Notes under the pieces: generated by a model | What the model was told of the DNA's origin: nothing | The model's database searches: none | What the model saw: the letters and a program-made list of their open reading frames with translations, nothing else | Made by a program: the position numbers and the translations under genes | Shown here: positions 1 to 11,289 of the stretch, piece after piece | How positions within the stretch are numbered: position 1 is the first letter of the stretch | How the letters are laid out: the number at the start of each line of letters is the position of its first letter | From: Glandiceps talaboti | Lineage: Eukaryota > Hemichordata > Enteropneusta > Spengelidae | Direction: 5' to 3' | Length of the DNA: 64,000 nucleotides | Assembly (NCBI RefSeq): GCF_964340395.1 | Contig: NC_135569.1 | Span: 12,877,019 to 12,941,018 of the forward strand

Positions 1-900
1 AAGACAGATAAACTGTGGCGTGCCCCAAGGCTATATCTTTAGACATATTCTTTTCTTGATCTATATTAACGATATTAACAAATCTACTGATGCTTTCAAC
101 TTTCGACTATTTGATGACCATACTAATCTTTTCAAATACATGACATCCACAAATATTAACCTTTCCCTTCTAAGTAAACCACTTGACAAAGTTCTGGTGC
201 AATGCGAACAAGCTTACAATTAATATCGAGAAAAAGCACAAAGGCGTCATAAAAACGCCCAAAAAATCCACCCACTTGGAAGGACGTCTTTGTATTGGCA
301 ATACACCCGTAGAGGGGGAGTGCTGTCAGCCACTTACCTAGGCGTAGCAATCGACCCCTCCCTTACTTGGAAGTCACATTGAAAAAGTGAGGAACACAAT
401 CAGTCCAAATGTTGGCATAATTTCACGCATTCGTCACTATGTTCCTAAATCTGTCCTCATTCTCTATAATAGTCTAATTCTCCCCCCCCACCTTAGTTAT
501 TGTGTTGAAATCTGGAGAATCACTCATCCAACTGCTCTCGACCCACTTTTCCGTCTACGAAAGAAAATTGTTCGTCTCATAATATCCTCTGATTATCATG
601 CCCATGCTACTCTCTTTAAGCAATTTTATATTCTTGACATCTGTAAACTTCAGACTTGCATGTTCATATTCGTCCTACACCACGATCGCTATACATACAC
701 TCTTGACAATTTCTTCACAGACCCGTTGTCCAATAGCTATCCGACCAGCGTTAACATATGTGGTATTACGTTCCGATCCCCAATGTTAACCTCTCTATTA
801 GTCAACATAATTTCAGAGCAAATTTCATTTGAATTGAGTGAGAAAACGACAACAAAAACAGATAGACTCCCACATAAACAGATATCACCCTATTCTAGCT
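1..900 (+). mobile_element. LINE reverse-transcriptase relic (3' part)
   Basis: Non-LTR retrotransposon remnant cut by the left edge. The reading around 17-130 gives CGVPQG, then LIYINDI, then a degraded F-x-DD box (FRLFDDH), which is the usual order of LINE RT motifs. The stretch at 387-700 gives the RT-thumb/C-terminal pattern (IRHYVPKS, LPPHLSYCVEIW, LFRLRKKIVRLI), closely matching a second relic on the minus strand at 10437-11069. Reading frames are broken several times, so it is not active. It sits within about 120 bases of the P450 exon ending at 1020 and may occupy that gene's first intron. Assignment to a LINE clade (Jockey/CR1-like) is inference. Confidence 0.75.
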
Positions 901-1019
901 TTCCCTTACGAAAGGTAAACAACATTTCGTTATTGTTTTCTTGTATATTGTATCAAGTAATGGTTTTGAAATTTACTTTATGGATTATTATGCATAAATC
1001 CTGGAATGAATATGATTAC

Positions 1020-1368
1020 CTTTGTGATTAAGTAGTAGTGCAGTAGTTGAATTTGAAGGTCGTGATGAAAACTTCGCAGACTGTTTGACAAGAGCATCTT
1101 TCATGGCCTCACGGCTATTTAACACCACGACCAATTCTGTCCCTAGCCGGACACTGATCACTTCTCCATGAACCTTGCCCCATTTCGTAAATGTCTTGTA
1201 TGGCTTTCTGTCAAGGGCAAACAAAGCACCAACAATTGGCAAACCATACGGACCAGGGGGTAAGTTGGTTGGACGGCGACAAAATAACACCAAAGTGACA
1301 AATGTCAGTATCAAAATCACAAACAGTAGCACGCTATCCACTTGCAATACTGAGTCGACAGACGCCAT
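1020..1368 (-). CDS. CYP2-like cytochrome P450, first exon only
   Basis: First coding exon of a microsomal P450 on the minus strand, starting at the ATG at 1368. It encodes an N-terminal membrane anchor (about residues 10-30), the proline-rich hinge LPPGPYGLP, then the beta-1 region (VISVRLGTELVVVLNS). It ends in codon phase 1 at ...NHK-G with a GT donor at 1019-1018, the same boundary as in copies A-D. The exon is intact (116 codons plus one base). No second exon is visible in the 1 kb remaining to the left, where a LINE relic begins at once. The gene either continues outside the window across a LINE-filled intron or is an orphan exon. It is the minus partner of a head-to-head pair with the pseudo-exon at 1799. 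Confidence 0.85.
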
Positions 1369-1409
1369 GTTTGCACGTCCTCATGGTCACCTGCTTTTGT
1401 TAGGATAAG

Positions 1410-1424
1410 TTCAAAATTTAAATG
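1410..1424 (-). promoter_or_regulatory. Shared AT-rich promoter element of minus-strand P450 exons
   Basis: TTCAAAATTTAAATG on the plus strand, 42-56 bases upstream of the minus-strand start at 1368. The same block recurs at 3333-3347 (upstream of the start at 3265) and in a close form at 9439-9453 (upstream of the start at 9375). The ATTTAAAT core is TATA-like. Its preservation beside three separate first exons suggests a core promoter, but common descent of the flanks would also explain it. Confidence 0.35.
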
Positions 1425-1798
1425 CCAAAGTCATTGGTACAAGGGGACTAAGGTTTAACCAAATCAGCTGGTGAGATGTCATTGTCCATACCTATTTGAA
1501 AGGTGAGAATGGATAAGACGCCTCTTAATAATGAATAGACAGTAATTATCTGTTAACATCTATGAAATGTAAATATGAATTCAATCAATAGCCAGGTATC
1601 ATTTCTCAAACAAAAAATGATTTGAGATGGTCAACAAGTACGTTGGATGATCTCATTTCAGCAGGCAGTGTATTTCAATTTGCATGTGCGTACGTGCGTG
1701 TCGTATTGACGGGCTAGTAAAATAACATATATTAACGTCTTTGTCCTCGATTGATTCAACTGGAAACACAGTGCTTGTGGGTTAGTGAGAAGTCAAAC

Positions 1799-2104
1799 AT
1801 GGTGTATGTCAAGGTTGTTGTTGAATAGTATACAGTTTATTCTGGTCTTTTTATCGACATTTTTTACATTCATGTGGAGTTTTCCAAGTAATGTACTACC
1901 TGGTCCAAGTGGTCTGCCTATCATTGGATCTTTGTTTTCTCTTGGCAAAAACCATACAAGACGTCTCTGAAATGGGGTCAGATTTATGGAGACGTCATGA
2001 GTGTTCAGTTGGGCACAACATTGGTAGTGGTGCTGAACAGTCGTGAGGTCATTAATGATGCTCTTGTCAAACAGGCTGCCACATTCTCTTCGAAACCAAA
2101 AATT
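1799..2104 (+). pseudogene. CYP2-like P450 first-exon pseudogene
   Basis: Decayed copy of the first exon of copy A. The ATG context at 1799 matches copy A at 4442, but the frame shifts within a few codons. The anchor then reads LLLNSIQFILVFLSTFFTF, followed by LPGPSGLPIIGSLFSLG. A second shift near 1950 moves the frame, after which YGDVMSVQLGTTLVVVLNS can be read until a stop near 2106. Homology to copy A continues through intron 1 to about 2360, where a SINE with a TA tail interrupts. No exon 2 follows. It is the plus partner of the head-to-head pair with the exon at 1368. Confidence 0.85.
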
Positions 2105-2360
2105 TGAACTACTGCATCATTATAACCAACACTACATGAACAAAGTCCTTTACATTTAAAATGTATATTTATTTTGCCAAATACTACCTCCGTAATTCCC
2201 ATCGACATTTGAAATAAATGTTTTTTGAAGTACGTTTGTATATTATCCTCCAAATCAAATTAAATCAAAGCTTCAACATGCTCATGTTCGCCTGAAATGT
2301 AGCGAAAGGATAATACATACCACCTAGTCATCAAAGTAGTATTAGAGCTTTGCAGACACA

Positions 2361-2682
<322 letters not shown>

Positions 2683-3023
2683 TGAATCCACAGTTCACGT
2701 AGTTGATGATAGGTAGCGAATTCAAAAACTTGTACACACTAGATTAAACCTACCGTCAAAAACGTGAATCAATGAATGGGGATAAAAAATCTAGATGGAC
2801 TTATCAAAGGTATCAGTAGAAAATAGTAACATAGCAACCAGTAGTCGCCAGTACTCAACAGCGGGCTGAACTTAATATTTATACCACATTGCAGGACAAG
2901 AGCACTATTTGCATTACAATAGCTGCTGCCTTTAGTATTTAAACTGTAACAGATTTCTTTCACAAAACTGGAGAACCACCAATGGAGAGGAGCCCAGTCT
3001 CCGAAATATATCGGTTGTAGAAC

Positions 3024-3171
3024 TGTATGTATGTATGTATGTATGTATGTATGTATGTATGTATGGTATGTATGTATGTATGTATATATGTATGCATGCA
3101 TGCATGCATGCATGCATGCATGTATGTATGTATGTATGTATGTATGTATGTATGTATGTATGTATGTATAA
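3024..3171. repeat. (TGTA)n/(TGCA)n microsatellite
   Basis: Tetranucleotide array of TGTA with an inner TGCA block at about 3090-3120. It directly abuts and truncates the minus-strand P450 exon fragment at 3178-3265. The many MYVC/HTYI reading frames are translations of the repeat and not genes. Confidence 0.95.
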
Positions 3172-3177
3172 ATACAA

Positions 3178-3265
3178 AAAATAAAACCAAAATGACTAAT
3201 GTCAGTATGAATGTCACAAAGAGTTGCACACTATTCAACTGCAAGAGTGAGTCGATAGACGCCAT
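3178..3265 (-). pseudogene. CYP2-like P450 first-exon fragment, truncated by a microsatellite
   Basis: Minus-strand ATG at 3265 opens MASIDSLLQLNSVQLFVTF and the rest of the membrane anchor, closely similar to the exon starting at 1368. After about 30 codons the sequence runs into the tetranucleotide array, and the proline hinge and everything beyond are missing. The upstream flank (including the TTCAAAATTTAAATG block at 3333) and the about 1.2-kb spacer to copy A match the 1368/1799 pair, so this is the dead minus partner of a duplicated head-to-head pair. Confidence 0.85.
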
Positions 3266-3663
3266 GTTTGTCTGTAATTGGTGCATGTCCTCAAGGTGAC
3301 CTTGGATGGTGTCCTGCTTCTGTTAGTATAGGTTCAAAATTTAAATGTCTAGGTCAATGTCTAAAAATAGAAGTAGTGATATGTCACAATCAGGTAATGA
3401 AGAAAAGTACACAATCTTACAAATACAGACAAATTAAACCTTTTTCCCCAACTTGTATTTTTTCATGTGCAAACAAATACCTCTCCCATTGTACAAAGAG
3501 TATTAAGTGAGGTTCCATTTTGTAGGTGATAGTGGAATAGAGACGAATATATAGTAATTAACTCTTAACATCTACAAAATGAAGATAATTATATCAATAA
3601 CCAGGTTTTATTTCCGTTTGAGATAGTTACCAAGTATTTTAGATGGTCTCATTGTAACAGGCA

Positions 3664-3876
3664 TTGTATGTATGTATGTATGTATGTATGTATGTATGTA
3701 TGTATGTATGTATGTATGTATGTATGTGTATGTATGTGTATGTATGTATGTATGTATGTATGTATGTATGTATGTATGTATGTGTATGTATGTATGTATG
3801 TATGTATGTATGTATGTATGTATGTATATGTATGTATATGTATGTATGTATGTGTGTGTGTGCATGTACGCCTGCC

Positions 3877-3916
<40 letters not shown>

Positions 3917-4069
3917 GGTCGGTCGGTCTGCCTGCCTGCCTGCCTGCCTGCGTGCGTGCGTGCGTGCAGGCAGGCAGGCTGGCAGGTATGTATGTATGTA
4001 TGTATGTATGTATGTATGTATGTATGTATGTATGTATGTATGTATGTATGACGTATGTATGTATGTATG

Positions 4070-4100
<31 letters not shown>

Positions 4101-4190
4101 TGTAATGTATGTATGTATGTATGTATGTATGTATGTATGTATGTATGTATGTATGTATGTATTTATGTATGTATGTATGTATGTATGGCG
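3664..4190. repeat. Compound (TGTA)n/(TGTC)n/(TGCC)n microsatellite
   Basis: About 530 bases of TGTA repeats with inner TGTC, GGTC, TGCC and TGCG blocks around 3870-3985. It lies in the spacer between the head-to-head P450 first exons at 3265 and 4442 and accounts for most of the extra spacer length relative to the 1368/1799 pair. Confidence 0.95.
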
Positions 4191-4360
4191 GCTTGTATAA
4201 TATAATGTCTTAATGTAATTATATTCAACTAGTGACACAATCGTTATGGCTTAGTGAAATGTCAAACATAGCTGACTATAGCTGACCTAACATGTACCAA
4301 AGACAGTCACCATGTACTTTGGATGGTTTCATTGTAACAGGTATTGTGATGTGTGTGCTT

Positions 4361-4370
4361 ATGCGCATGT
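4361..4370 (+). promoter_or_regulatory. ATGCGCATGT promoter-proximal motif, copy A
   Basis: ATGCGCATGT begins 81 bases upstream of the copy A start codon. The identical ten bases lie 72 bases upstream of copies B, C and D. The palindromic TGCGCA core resembles half of an NRF1-type site. Function is inference from position and conservation between the diverged A and B-D copies. Confidence 0.35.
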
Positions 4371-4441
4371 CTTAACTTATAGCTTATATGATGGATTGGT
4401 GGTAAGTGACACAATTCTTTGGGGTTACTGAGAAGTCAAAC

Positions 4442-6849
4442 ATGGCGTCTGTCGAACCAATGCTGTTGTTGAATAGTACACAGTTTATTCTGGTCTTTTC
4501 GGTAACATTTTCTACGCTAATATTCGTGTGGATATTTCGTCGTCCAAGAAATCTACCCCCTGGTCCAATTGGCCTGCCTATCATTGGATCTTTGTTTACT
4601 CTTGGCAGAAAACCATACAAGACGTTTCTGGAATGGAGTCAGGTGTATGGAGACGTGATGAGTGTTCGACTGGGCACAGAATTGGTCGTGGTGCTGAATA
4701 GTCATGAGGCCATTAAAGATGCTTTTGTTAAACAGGCTGCCGCGTTCTCTTCCAAAGCAAAGAATTCGACGCCTTCTTTATTATTTAAGCAAAAAGGTAT
4801 ATACAACAAACACTACATGATCAATGTTCCTTTCCACTTTAGGTGTATAAATATTTTGCCTCTAAAAAACCAGCTGCGATTTGGAAATCTTGTCTTTAAC
4901 ACATTCCTGTCAGTCTAAATATAGAGTAGGGCTAACATATATCACCTAATCACCAGAGTAGTACCAGAGCTGTGTAGGTAGTCAAATGGTACCTAATGCA
5001 ATAAATATACCTAAGATGTCTGGCTTTGACTTATATTTGTCTCCCAATCTGACATATATCTAATGAATATTTCTTTTTATTGGAAATTAACTAGATGCAA
5101 GGTCTGACTGGTCTTTCCTTTCGACTTCGTAGATTATAAACCCTCTTATATAGATAGGCAAAATCAAGTTAAACTCAACATTTCCCTCTATGTTGGTAAA
5201 AGTCATTCCTTTAGTATTTTATCAAACAGTCATTGAAACTTCACACTATTTCCTTAAACACTAAGTGCAAGATTGACAATTTTCATGTCAAGATTTCATG
5301 GAACACATCCATACTTTATCCCTTGTAGGTCTCGATTCTGCACCATCACCTATTTGGCAAGCTCTCCGAAAAAAACACGATAAGAAGTCTTCACGAGTTT
5401 GGAATGGGAAAAGCCTTACTAGAAGAGCGTATTCTTGATGAGTTCAACTTTCTTGGCAAACGACTAAATAACCACCTAAACAAATCGATTGATCTTCGCC
5501 ACTTGTTCACGAATGCAATATCGAACGTACTGTGTGCAATGTTGTTTGGTCATAGATTTGATTATGACGACGAAAACTTCAAAGTACTGCTTGAACTAAA
5601 CAGAACCCTGCTGAATGATATACTTTCTTCAGCATTATTAACATTCATCCCCATTCTCTGGCATTTCCCTCTACCAATTAAGCGCAGTCTCATCAAGAAT
5701 CGGCAAAAGGGTTGTGACTACTTTGACCTGAAAATAAAGGAACGAAAAAACATTATCCATAACCAAACCGATGGAAAGTGTATGATAGATTATTATCTTT
5801 TGAAAGCCAAAGAGTATGAGGAGAGAAAGACTCTAGATCCATCCCTTTCTTGCTTAAGTGATCCTGACCATCTACGTCACACGTTGTTCCAATTGTTCAT
5901 TGCCGGAACTGACACATCATCAAATGCGTTACTATGGTCTATTCTCTATCTGTCTAAGTATCCAGACATTCAGGCGAAGTGCATGAAGGACATTGAGAAT
6001 GGAATCGGTATGGATAAGACACCAACCTATGCTGATAAATCAAAACTTCCATTCATTGAAGCAACTACATTGGAAATACAGCGTGTTGCATCGATAGTGC
6101 CTTTAGGGGCTCCACACATGACATCAGAATCTGTCACACTTCATGGCTACTCTATCCCAAAGAATACAATGATCTTTGCTAATCTTTGGGCCGTACATAT
6201 GGATAAAATGGAATGGGAAAATCCAGAGATATTTGATCCTGAACGCTTTCTTGACGAAAGTGGCAACATTGTGAAGATTAAGAGGAACAGAATAATGCCA
6301 TTTTCGATTGGTAAGTATGTTCTAATATATTTCTAATGGTAGAATTACTTATGCTTTTAATGATTTAAATTTTTTTTTTTTATTTCATTTCTAGACAGTA
6401 TTATGAATACAGTGAGGCTTTAAACAAAGCAGATTTCAACAATGAAAGGAATCATTGCTAAGTAGACTTTGCGTGATAAAGGTCCGTAGTAGGCGGATCG
6501 AAACGTACGCTTTTTGTTTTCCAATTTATCCAAAATGACTTTATTGTACTGAAATTTAAAACTTTTAAAAACATAGCATTCGTTGCTGAATCATTCAAGT
6601 TAGTGTATTTGAATAGCTCAAGTAGCGTTCCTAATTCCGTTTCACCACCTGTTATCATCATCAGGTCCTCGTGAGTGTGTAGGGATGCAACTTGCTAACG
6701 TTGAGATCTTTTTATTTCTGACGTCATTACTCCAACGATTCGAGTTCAAGCTACCTGAAGGAGATAACCCATCTATGGAAGGAACCCTTGGAATCGTTCA
6801 TATGCCACAGCCATTCAATGTAATTATCCAGACACGTGGAAAATCATAA
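4442..6849 (+). CDS. CYP2-like cytochrome P450, copy A (three exons, one frameshift)
   Basis: Microsomal P450 monooxygenase of the CYP2 type. Exons are 4442-4796, 5329-6310 and 6665-6849, with GT-AG junctions and introns in phase 1. Visible landmarks are an N-terminal anchor, NLPPGPIGLP, the I-helix AGTDTSS, the K-helix EIQR (ExxR), DPERF, and the haem loop FSIGPRECVG, whose cysteine ligates iron. That loop is split by intron 2 after FSIG. Exon lengths sum to 1522, one base more than 507 codons. The extra base is in a seven-A run at 5369-5375 just after the C-helix TrpxxxArg, and the frame is otherwise open to the TAA at 6847. It is thus a very recent pseudogene or a sequencing error in a homopolymer; a real shift would remove most of the enzyme. 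It is diverged from B-D, with unrelated intron 2 sequence. Confidence 0.85.
6466..6512 (+). other. Hammerhead-ribozyme-like motif (Penelope-type end?) in intron 2 of copy A
   Basis: A short GCGT/ACGC stem encloses TGATAAA, a stem GGTCCG/CGGATC, and CGAAACGTA. This follows the order of a minimal type-I hammerhead (CUGANGA, stem II, GAAAC, short stem III, cleavage site). The CUGANGA box is imperfect. Such hammerheads are known at the ends of Penelope-like elements, and a related CGAAACGTC block is present in the Penelope relics at 39.6 and 41.5 kb. Activity is doubtful. Confidence 0.35.
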
Positions 6850-7041
6850 GATACAACTATGTGGGTGTATAATTGTCAGATCTAAGCATGGAATATTAAA
6901 ACAACTATCGAAGAGGTGCTTTAAAAATAGACTACCACAAGACTATGTTAAAAGGGTTCTTCACCCAACCCAATGTAAGAATGCACAACTTTGAACTCAG
7001 TGTTGATATGTATACATATATCAATATATAACCATTTTATT

Positions 7042-7096
<55 letters not shown>

Positions 7097-8139
7097 AGTA
7101 GGGTTTTCGATGCAAAGATGTATTGGAGACATTGTATCCCAAGGACATGCTCATTGAAATATACTTATTTGATCTATACAAGGAAGTTATATTACATGCT
7201 GTTTATTGGGAATATGTTGGCGGGGTGGTAACCCTATTTAATATAGTTTGTTTTAGTTTGCAATACTGGTTTTTTAAACGGAAAACCTTTGGATTTCATG
7301 AACAGTTTTTGAAATTGGCTGTTAAAAAGTAAATCATTCTGCTGATTTCTGGTTGACACACTATTAACATTTGTACTTTTTTGATAACGTTATGTACATA
7401 TAGAGTTCTGATATTTAGTACTAAATTATATCAAAGGATCGTCTCATGTTATTAACATGGGATAACCTACAAAACCTTGTTGTATTAACAATATAGCATC
7501 ACGTGTAACCAGCAGGGACTGAGTGATCTAAGTTTTTGACTTGACTTTTTGGAAAACAGAATTCGCGTAATATACCTAGTCTGAAGAGATCTTTGACCTC
7601 TGACCTCTCTGTAAATCAAGTACCTATTCCAGATCTAGAACTTAGCGTTCAAAATAAAGCGTATATAGAATATAATAAACATTTTCAAATAATCTCACAT
7701 TTGTCATTAAGCAGTTTCATACGAGTATCATTTTCTGTTTATTTGTGATTTGTATACTCCTCAGCAATATCCCCATGCACTATTTGGTCTCAACCGTCGC
7801 TAGACAATTTTTATCAATTAATGGCAAGTAAAAATCCTCATCATCTAAGACAACTTGCATATATTTTATAAGGCATTTAGATTAACAGAAAACTTTTCCA
7901 TTTCCTAAGATATGTTTATTCTTGACACGTTTTCGGTTGTATTTTTTTTATTCCATACACGGATCCATGTAATCATTATTATACGTTTTGTCTTGCTTTA
8001 TTTGTTCGTATATGTATATAAATGCGAAATAAATATTCATATTATTAGACTGATTTAACATGAGTAAAGTAGAAGGCTTATCAAATACTATTTGTATGAA
8101 AAAGTTTGACGACCCTGATATTCCAGTACACAACATATA

Positions 8140-8181
<42 letters not shown>

Positions 8182-9209
8182 GTGTGTGTGTGTGTCTGTC
8201 TGTACGTACGTGTGCACGTTCGCGCGAGCGTCGGTCAATAAATTTTCACTTTTCTATTTTAATACTTTTATTTATATTTAAATGTAATATACACTTGTAG
8301 CCTTTTCCTGTAGCCGTTAGCCTGTCTACATTGCTCGATCTGTGACTCGTAAAGAGCTGCTCATTTGTTGGTTGAATGATTGAAATGTTACCAACTTCAA
8401 CTTCAGCATCAATGTTAATCTGGAATCTTTCAAAGTTATAGAAAATGTATATGTACGTTGTTGCAGGAAATACTCTTAAGAAATGGAAATTGCATGTGTG
8501 TATTTAATGGGTCATAGAGAAAATGTAACGGCAATTGAAGATAATCCTAACCCTATCTTAACCCTAACCCGATACACAACTAGTTATTCTTTACTACCAT
8601 GCATCAAACACTACATGGTCGACTTTCACGTGACACATGTATATATAGAAATGTGGATAGAGGGAGGGGGGACACCTTCTCGTTATGTTAGTAGAAAATT
8701 CGAGAAACTATTCGAGAAACTATAGATTTTCCGGAGTTATTCATGGCATCAACATGACAATGTCACTGATCTTATTGTTTTGTAAAATGACCTCTTGATA
8801 TTAAGTCTTTTTCTAAAGTGCCTCCTTATAATTACTGAGGGTTCATTAATTCTTCTTTTCAAGGAGTAGACTGATAAACGTAGATAAGTCTGACACCAAA
8901 GATGAAATCAGCTGTTACTTCAATATTAACAGTTATGATTTGTATATCTCGGTCTCTACTGCTTACATGTGGTAATACATGCTGATTTTTAATCCAGCAA
9001 TGTGGGACGAATGGACAGATGCACATATTGGTGGAAGTAGGGATGGGCGGACAGAACACACTGTAATAGCCCTCAGGTCACTAAAGGTATTGGAGACCTA
9101 TTATCTGGAATAATCTGGATTGTGTAGGTTTATGATGTGTAGGAATGATTATTCCAAAATATCTCTTTATACATTTCATGTTAGGCACACAGAAATAAAG
9201 TATTTGAGG
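6850..9209. other. Intergenic DNA with (GTT)n and (GT)n microsatellites
   Basis: No gene is recognised. There is a (GTT)n array at 7042-7096 and a (GT)n array at 8143-8200. A short telomere-like run of CCTAACCCT/AACCCTAACCC at 8547-8571 is too short to be more than an interstitial trace. The reading frame at 7123-7332 (69 codons, one hydrophobic segment) matches nothing I know and has no further support. Confidence 0.6.
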
Positions 9210-9375
9210 GATCCGTGTCTTCTATGGAGACTTGTCTGTTTCACATAAACAAAGATCCAACGTGGACAGGCGAGTAGATATGACGAAATATCCACACGAA
9301 CGTAAAAAATGTCGCCACGAAGACCAGAATAAAGTGTGTACTAGTCAGCAGCCGAATGGATTAGACAGACACCAT
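9210..9375 (-). pseudogene. Decayed CYP2-like P450 first exon
   Basis: Read on the minus strand from an ATG at 9375, codons parallel the first exon of copy B: ATGGTGTCTGTC, then a stop where B has Glu5, then FILVFVATFFTFVWIFR. The proline-hinge region is largely deleted, and GGATCTTTGTTT (B: IGSLF) follows before homology fades near 9210. Upstream, at about 9480-9610, lies an inverted copy of the AGGTCA-rich flank found upstream of copies B-D. This is a dead, inverted member of the family and is too broken to form an open reading frame. Confidence 0.75.
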
Positions 9376-9620
9376 GTTTCCTCGTACTAACCCACAAAGA
9401 GGCCATTTTTACATGTCTGTGGTACTAGTGATGCGCAGTCAAAAATTTAAAACAGGAAGTCATGGCATAGATTATAGATCAATGATACTCTTAGTTGACC
9501 TTCTGTAAATCGAGGGTACACTTGGTTGACCTTTAACCTTGTGATATACATTGCCTTGAGTCGATTTTGTCCTGTGTTGCTTCACTGCACCAGTACATGT
9601 ATGCCACTGGTTAATATACG
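9376..9620 (-). repeat. Inverted copy of the P450 upstream flank
   Basis: The plus-strand text at about 9480-9610 is the reverse complement of the flank at 11940-12060 (and the equivalents near 19900 and 25500). Shared landmarks on the minus strand are AAAATCGACT, AATGTATATCAC, GTTAAAGGTCAAC and AACTAAGAGTA. It shows that the decayed exon at 9375 and the tandem copies descend from one promoter-plus-gene unit, here in opposite orientation. Confidence 0.7.
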
Positions 9621-10139
9621 TAATTATTTCGGTCTTTATATTACCTTTATTTTATACTACCATATGTTCAAAGGATATCCAGTTTCATTTAAAATGAAAT
9701 TGTGAAAATAGACAAAAACGAGGAATAAATGATTGAATAAGTCTACTTAACGTTATTAGTAATAAAGGAGGTACAGATTTTGATCATGTGTCGATTATGT
9801 ACCAGCTTAGTTATGACAATGCAATGTTTATATTTAGTTCGTGAATTACACAATCAAAATGTCTTTAGGTGTAAAATCTAGAATCTAACCACACTGCACA
9901 AATTGGAATTGCAAAAAAGTAGCATTACAGTCTCAACACCCCCACAACTCCTCCCAACACGCTTCCTAGCTAAATAGTGAAATCAAAGAAGTACAATTGA
10001 TTCAATAAGTCTAACTCAAACTCTACAATACGATAATACAATTACATACAGGTGTACGAAAACAAATAAACATTGGTTTCATAGTTTATATACTCTTACA
10101 TTGGGTTCACAGATTGTTATTCATTTTATTTTTCACCAA

Positions 10140-11100
10140 AAAAGGATGACAGAACTTAGACTGGGAAAGTGTACATGACAAAAAATATAATTTAGTATTG
10201 CATGGTCACCCTCCCTGGTGAGGGCCATTGAAATAGTTCAGTGGAACTAGTCTTAATCCAGTGGCCCAGACACACAACATATAAACTACAAAACAGAAAA
10301 TAAAATAAAATAAAAACATCTGAAAACAAGTTTTCTGTAAGAAATATATACACTAAGTTACATACAAAACAAACAAGCCCTTAGGTCTTAGATACGATGT
10401 GATTTCTTAGTTCCTCTTTGAATGATTTTCTTGAATTTATACATTTGAGGGATGGTGGTAATGAGTCCAGTGCTTAGTTATGGCGTATTGGAAGTTGTGT
10501 TGAGTAATTCTTAAACGGGTTAGTGGTATGCGGAAATTACCCTGATATGCTTGACGTGTTGAATATGTTGTTACGGGATACTGGAAGTATGTCTCTATAT
10601 CGTGGGGGTAGTGGTTATTCATCAGGTCAAATGCAAATATACAGGAGTAGAATTCACATAGTTGAAAGATGTTAAGAATGTCAAGTTTTCGGAATAGTGG
10701 TGCGGAGTGAGCATGGAAGTCAGAGAAAGTTATAAGACGAACGAGTTTCTTTTGAAGACGGAAAAGTGGATCCAGAATAGTTAAGTAAGTGTTGCCCCAG
10801 ATTTCTATGCAATATGTTAAGTGTGGTAAAATGAATGTGTTGTAAATGGTAATTAGTATTGACTTGGGAACAAAATGTCTAATTTTTGAAATGATTCCGA
10901 TCTTTGGGGTTACAACTTTTAGTATGTTGTTAATATGACAATTCCAAGAAAGTGAAGAATCAATACTTACACCAAGATAACTGGTTGAGGAAACTCGCTC
11001 TATTTGTGTGTTATTGACAGAGATACTACCTTGCAAAGTTATTTGACGTTGAGGCGTACTTATTAGCATGAAATTAGTTTTCTCTTCATTTATAATATAA
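10140..11100 (-). mobile_element. LINE 3' end relic (RT C-terminus and 3' UTR)
   Basis: A minus-strand frame of 210 codons (11069-10437) encodes the C-terminal part of a non-LTR retrotransposon RT: VSSTSYLGVSID, IRHFVPKSILI, LPHLTYCIEIWG, LFRLQKKLVRLI. It is the same family as the relic at 1-900. About 300 bases of probable 3' UTR follow (10140-10436), including the palindromic CCCTCACCAGGGAGGG. The 5' part is missing, as expected of a 5'-truncated insertion. The frame is open for 210 codons, so it is younger than the left-edge relic. Confidence 0.75.
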
Positions 11101-11289
11101 ATCTATAAATAGTGTTCACTGACATGTAAATGTAATCAAATTGTATCAATGTGTACAAACGATGTGTCCGCAATTTAGCCACGCGATGAGAAAAAAATAA
11201 AGTTCAGAAAAACGAAGTAAGGGGTTTCTGTTTCATTGCACGGCTGTCTGCTGCTTTTCTGTGTAAACTACGGAGCAAACAACTGGGTA

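Noticed and set aside
3027-4238. Many long open frames reading MYVC... or HTYI...
   Set aside because: They are six-frame translations of TGTA/CATA tetranucleotide arrays, open in several frames at once and without start context or conservation.
7123-7332. 69-codon frame with one hydrophobic segment
   Set aside because: No recognisable homology, no partner exons and no promoter evidence; compatible with chance.
8547-8571. Telomere-like CCTAACCCT run
   Set aside because: Only three to four irregular units; too short to indicate a telomere or fusion site.
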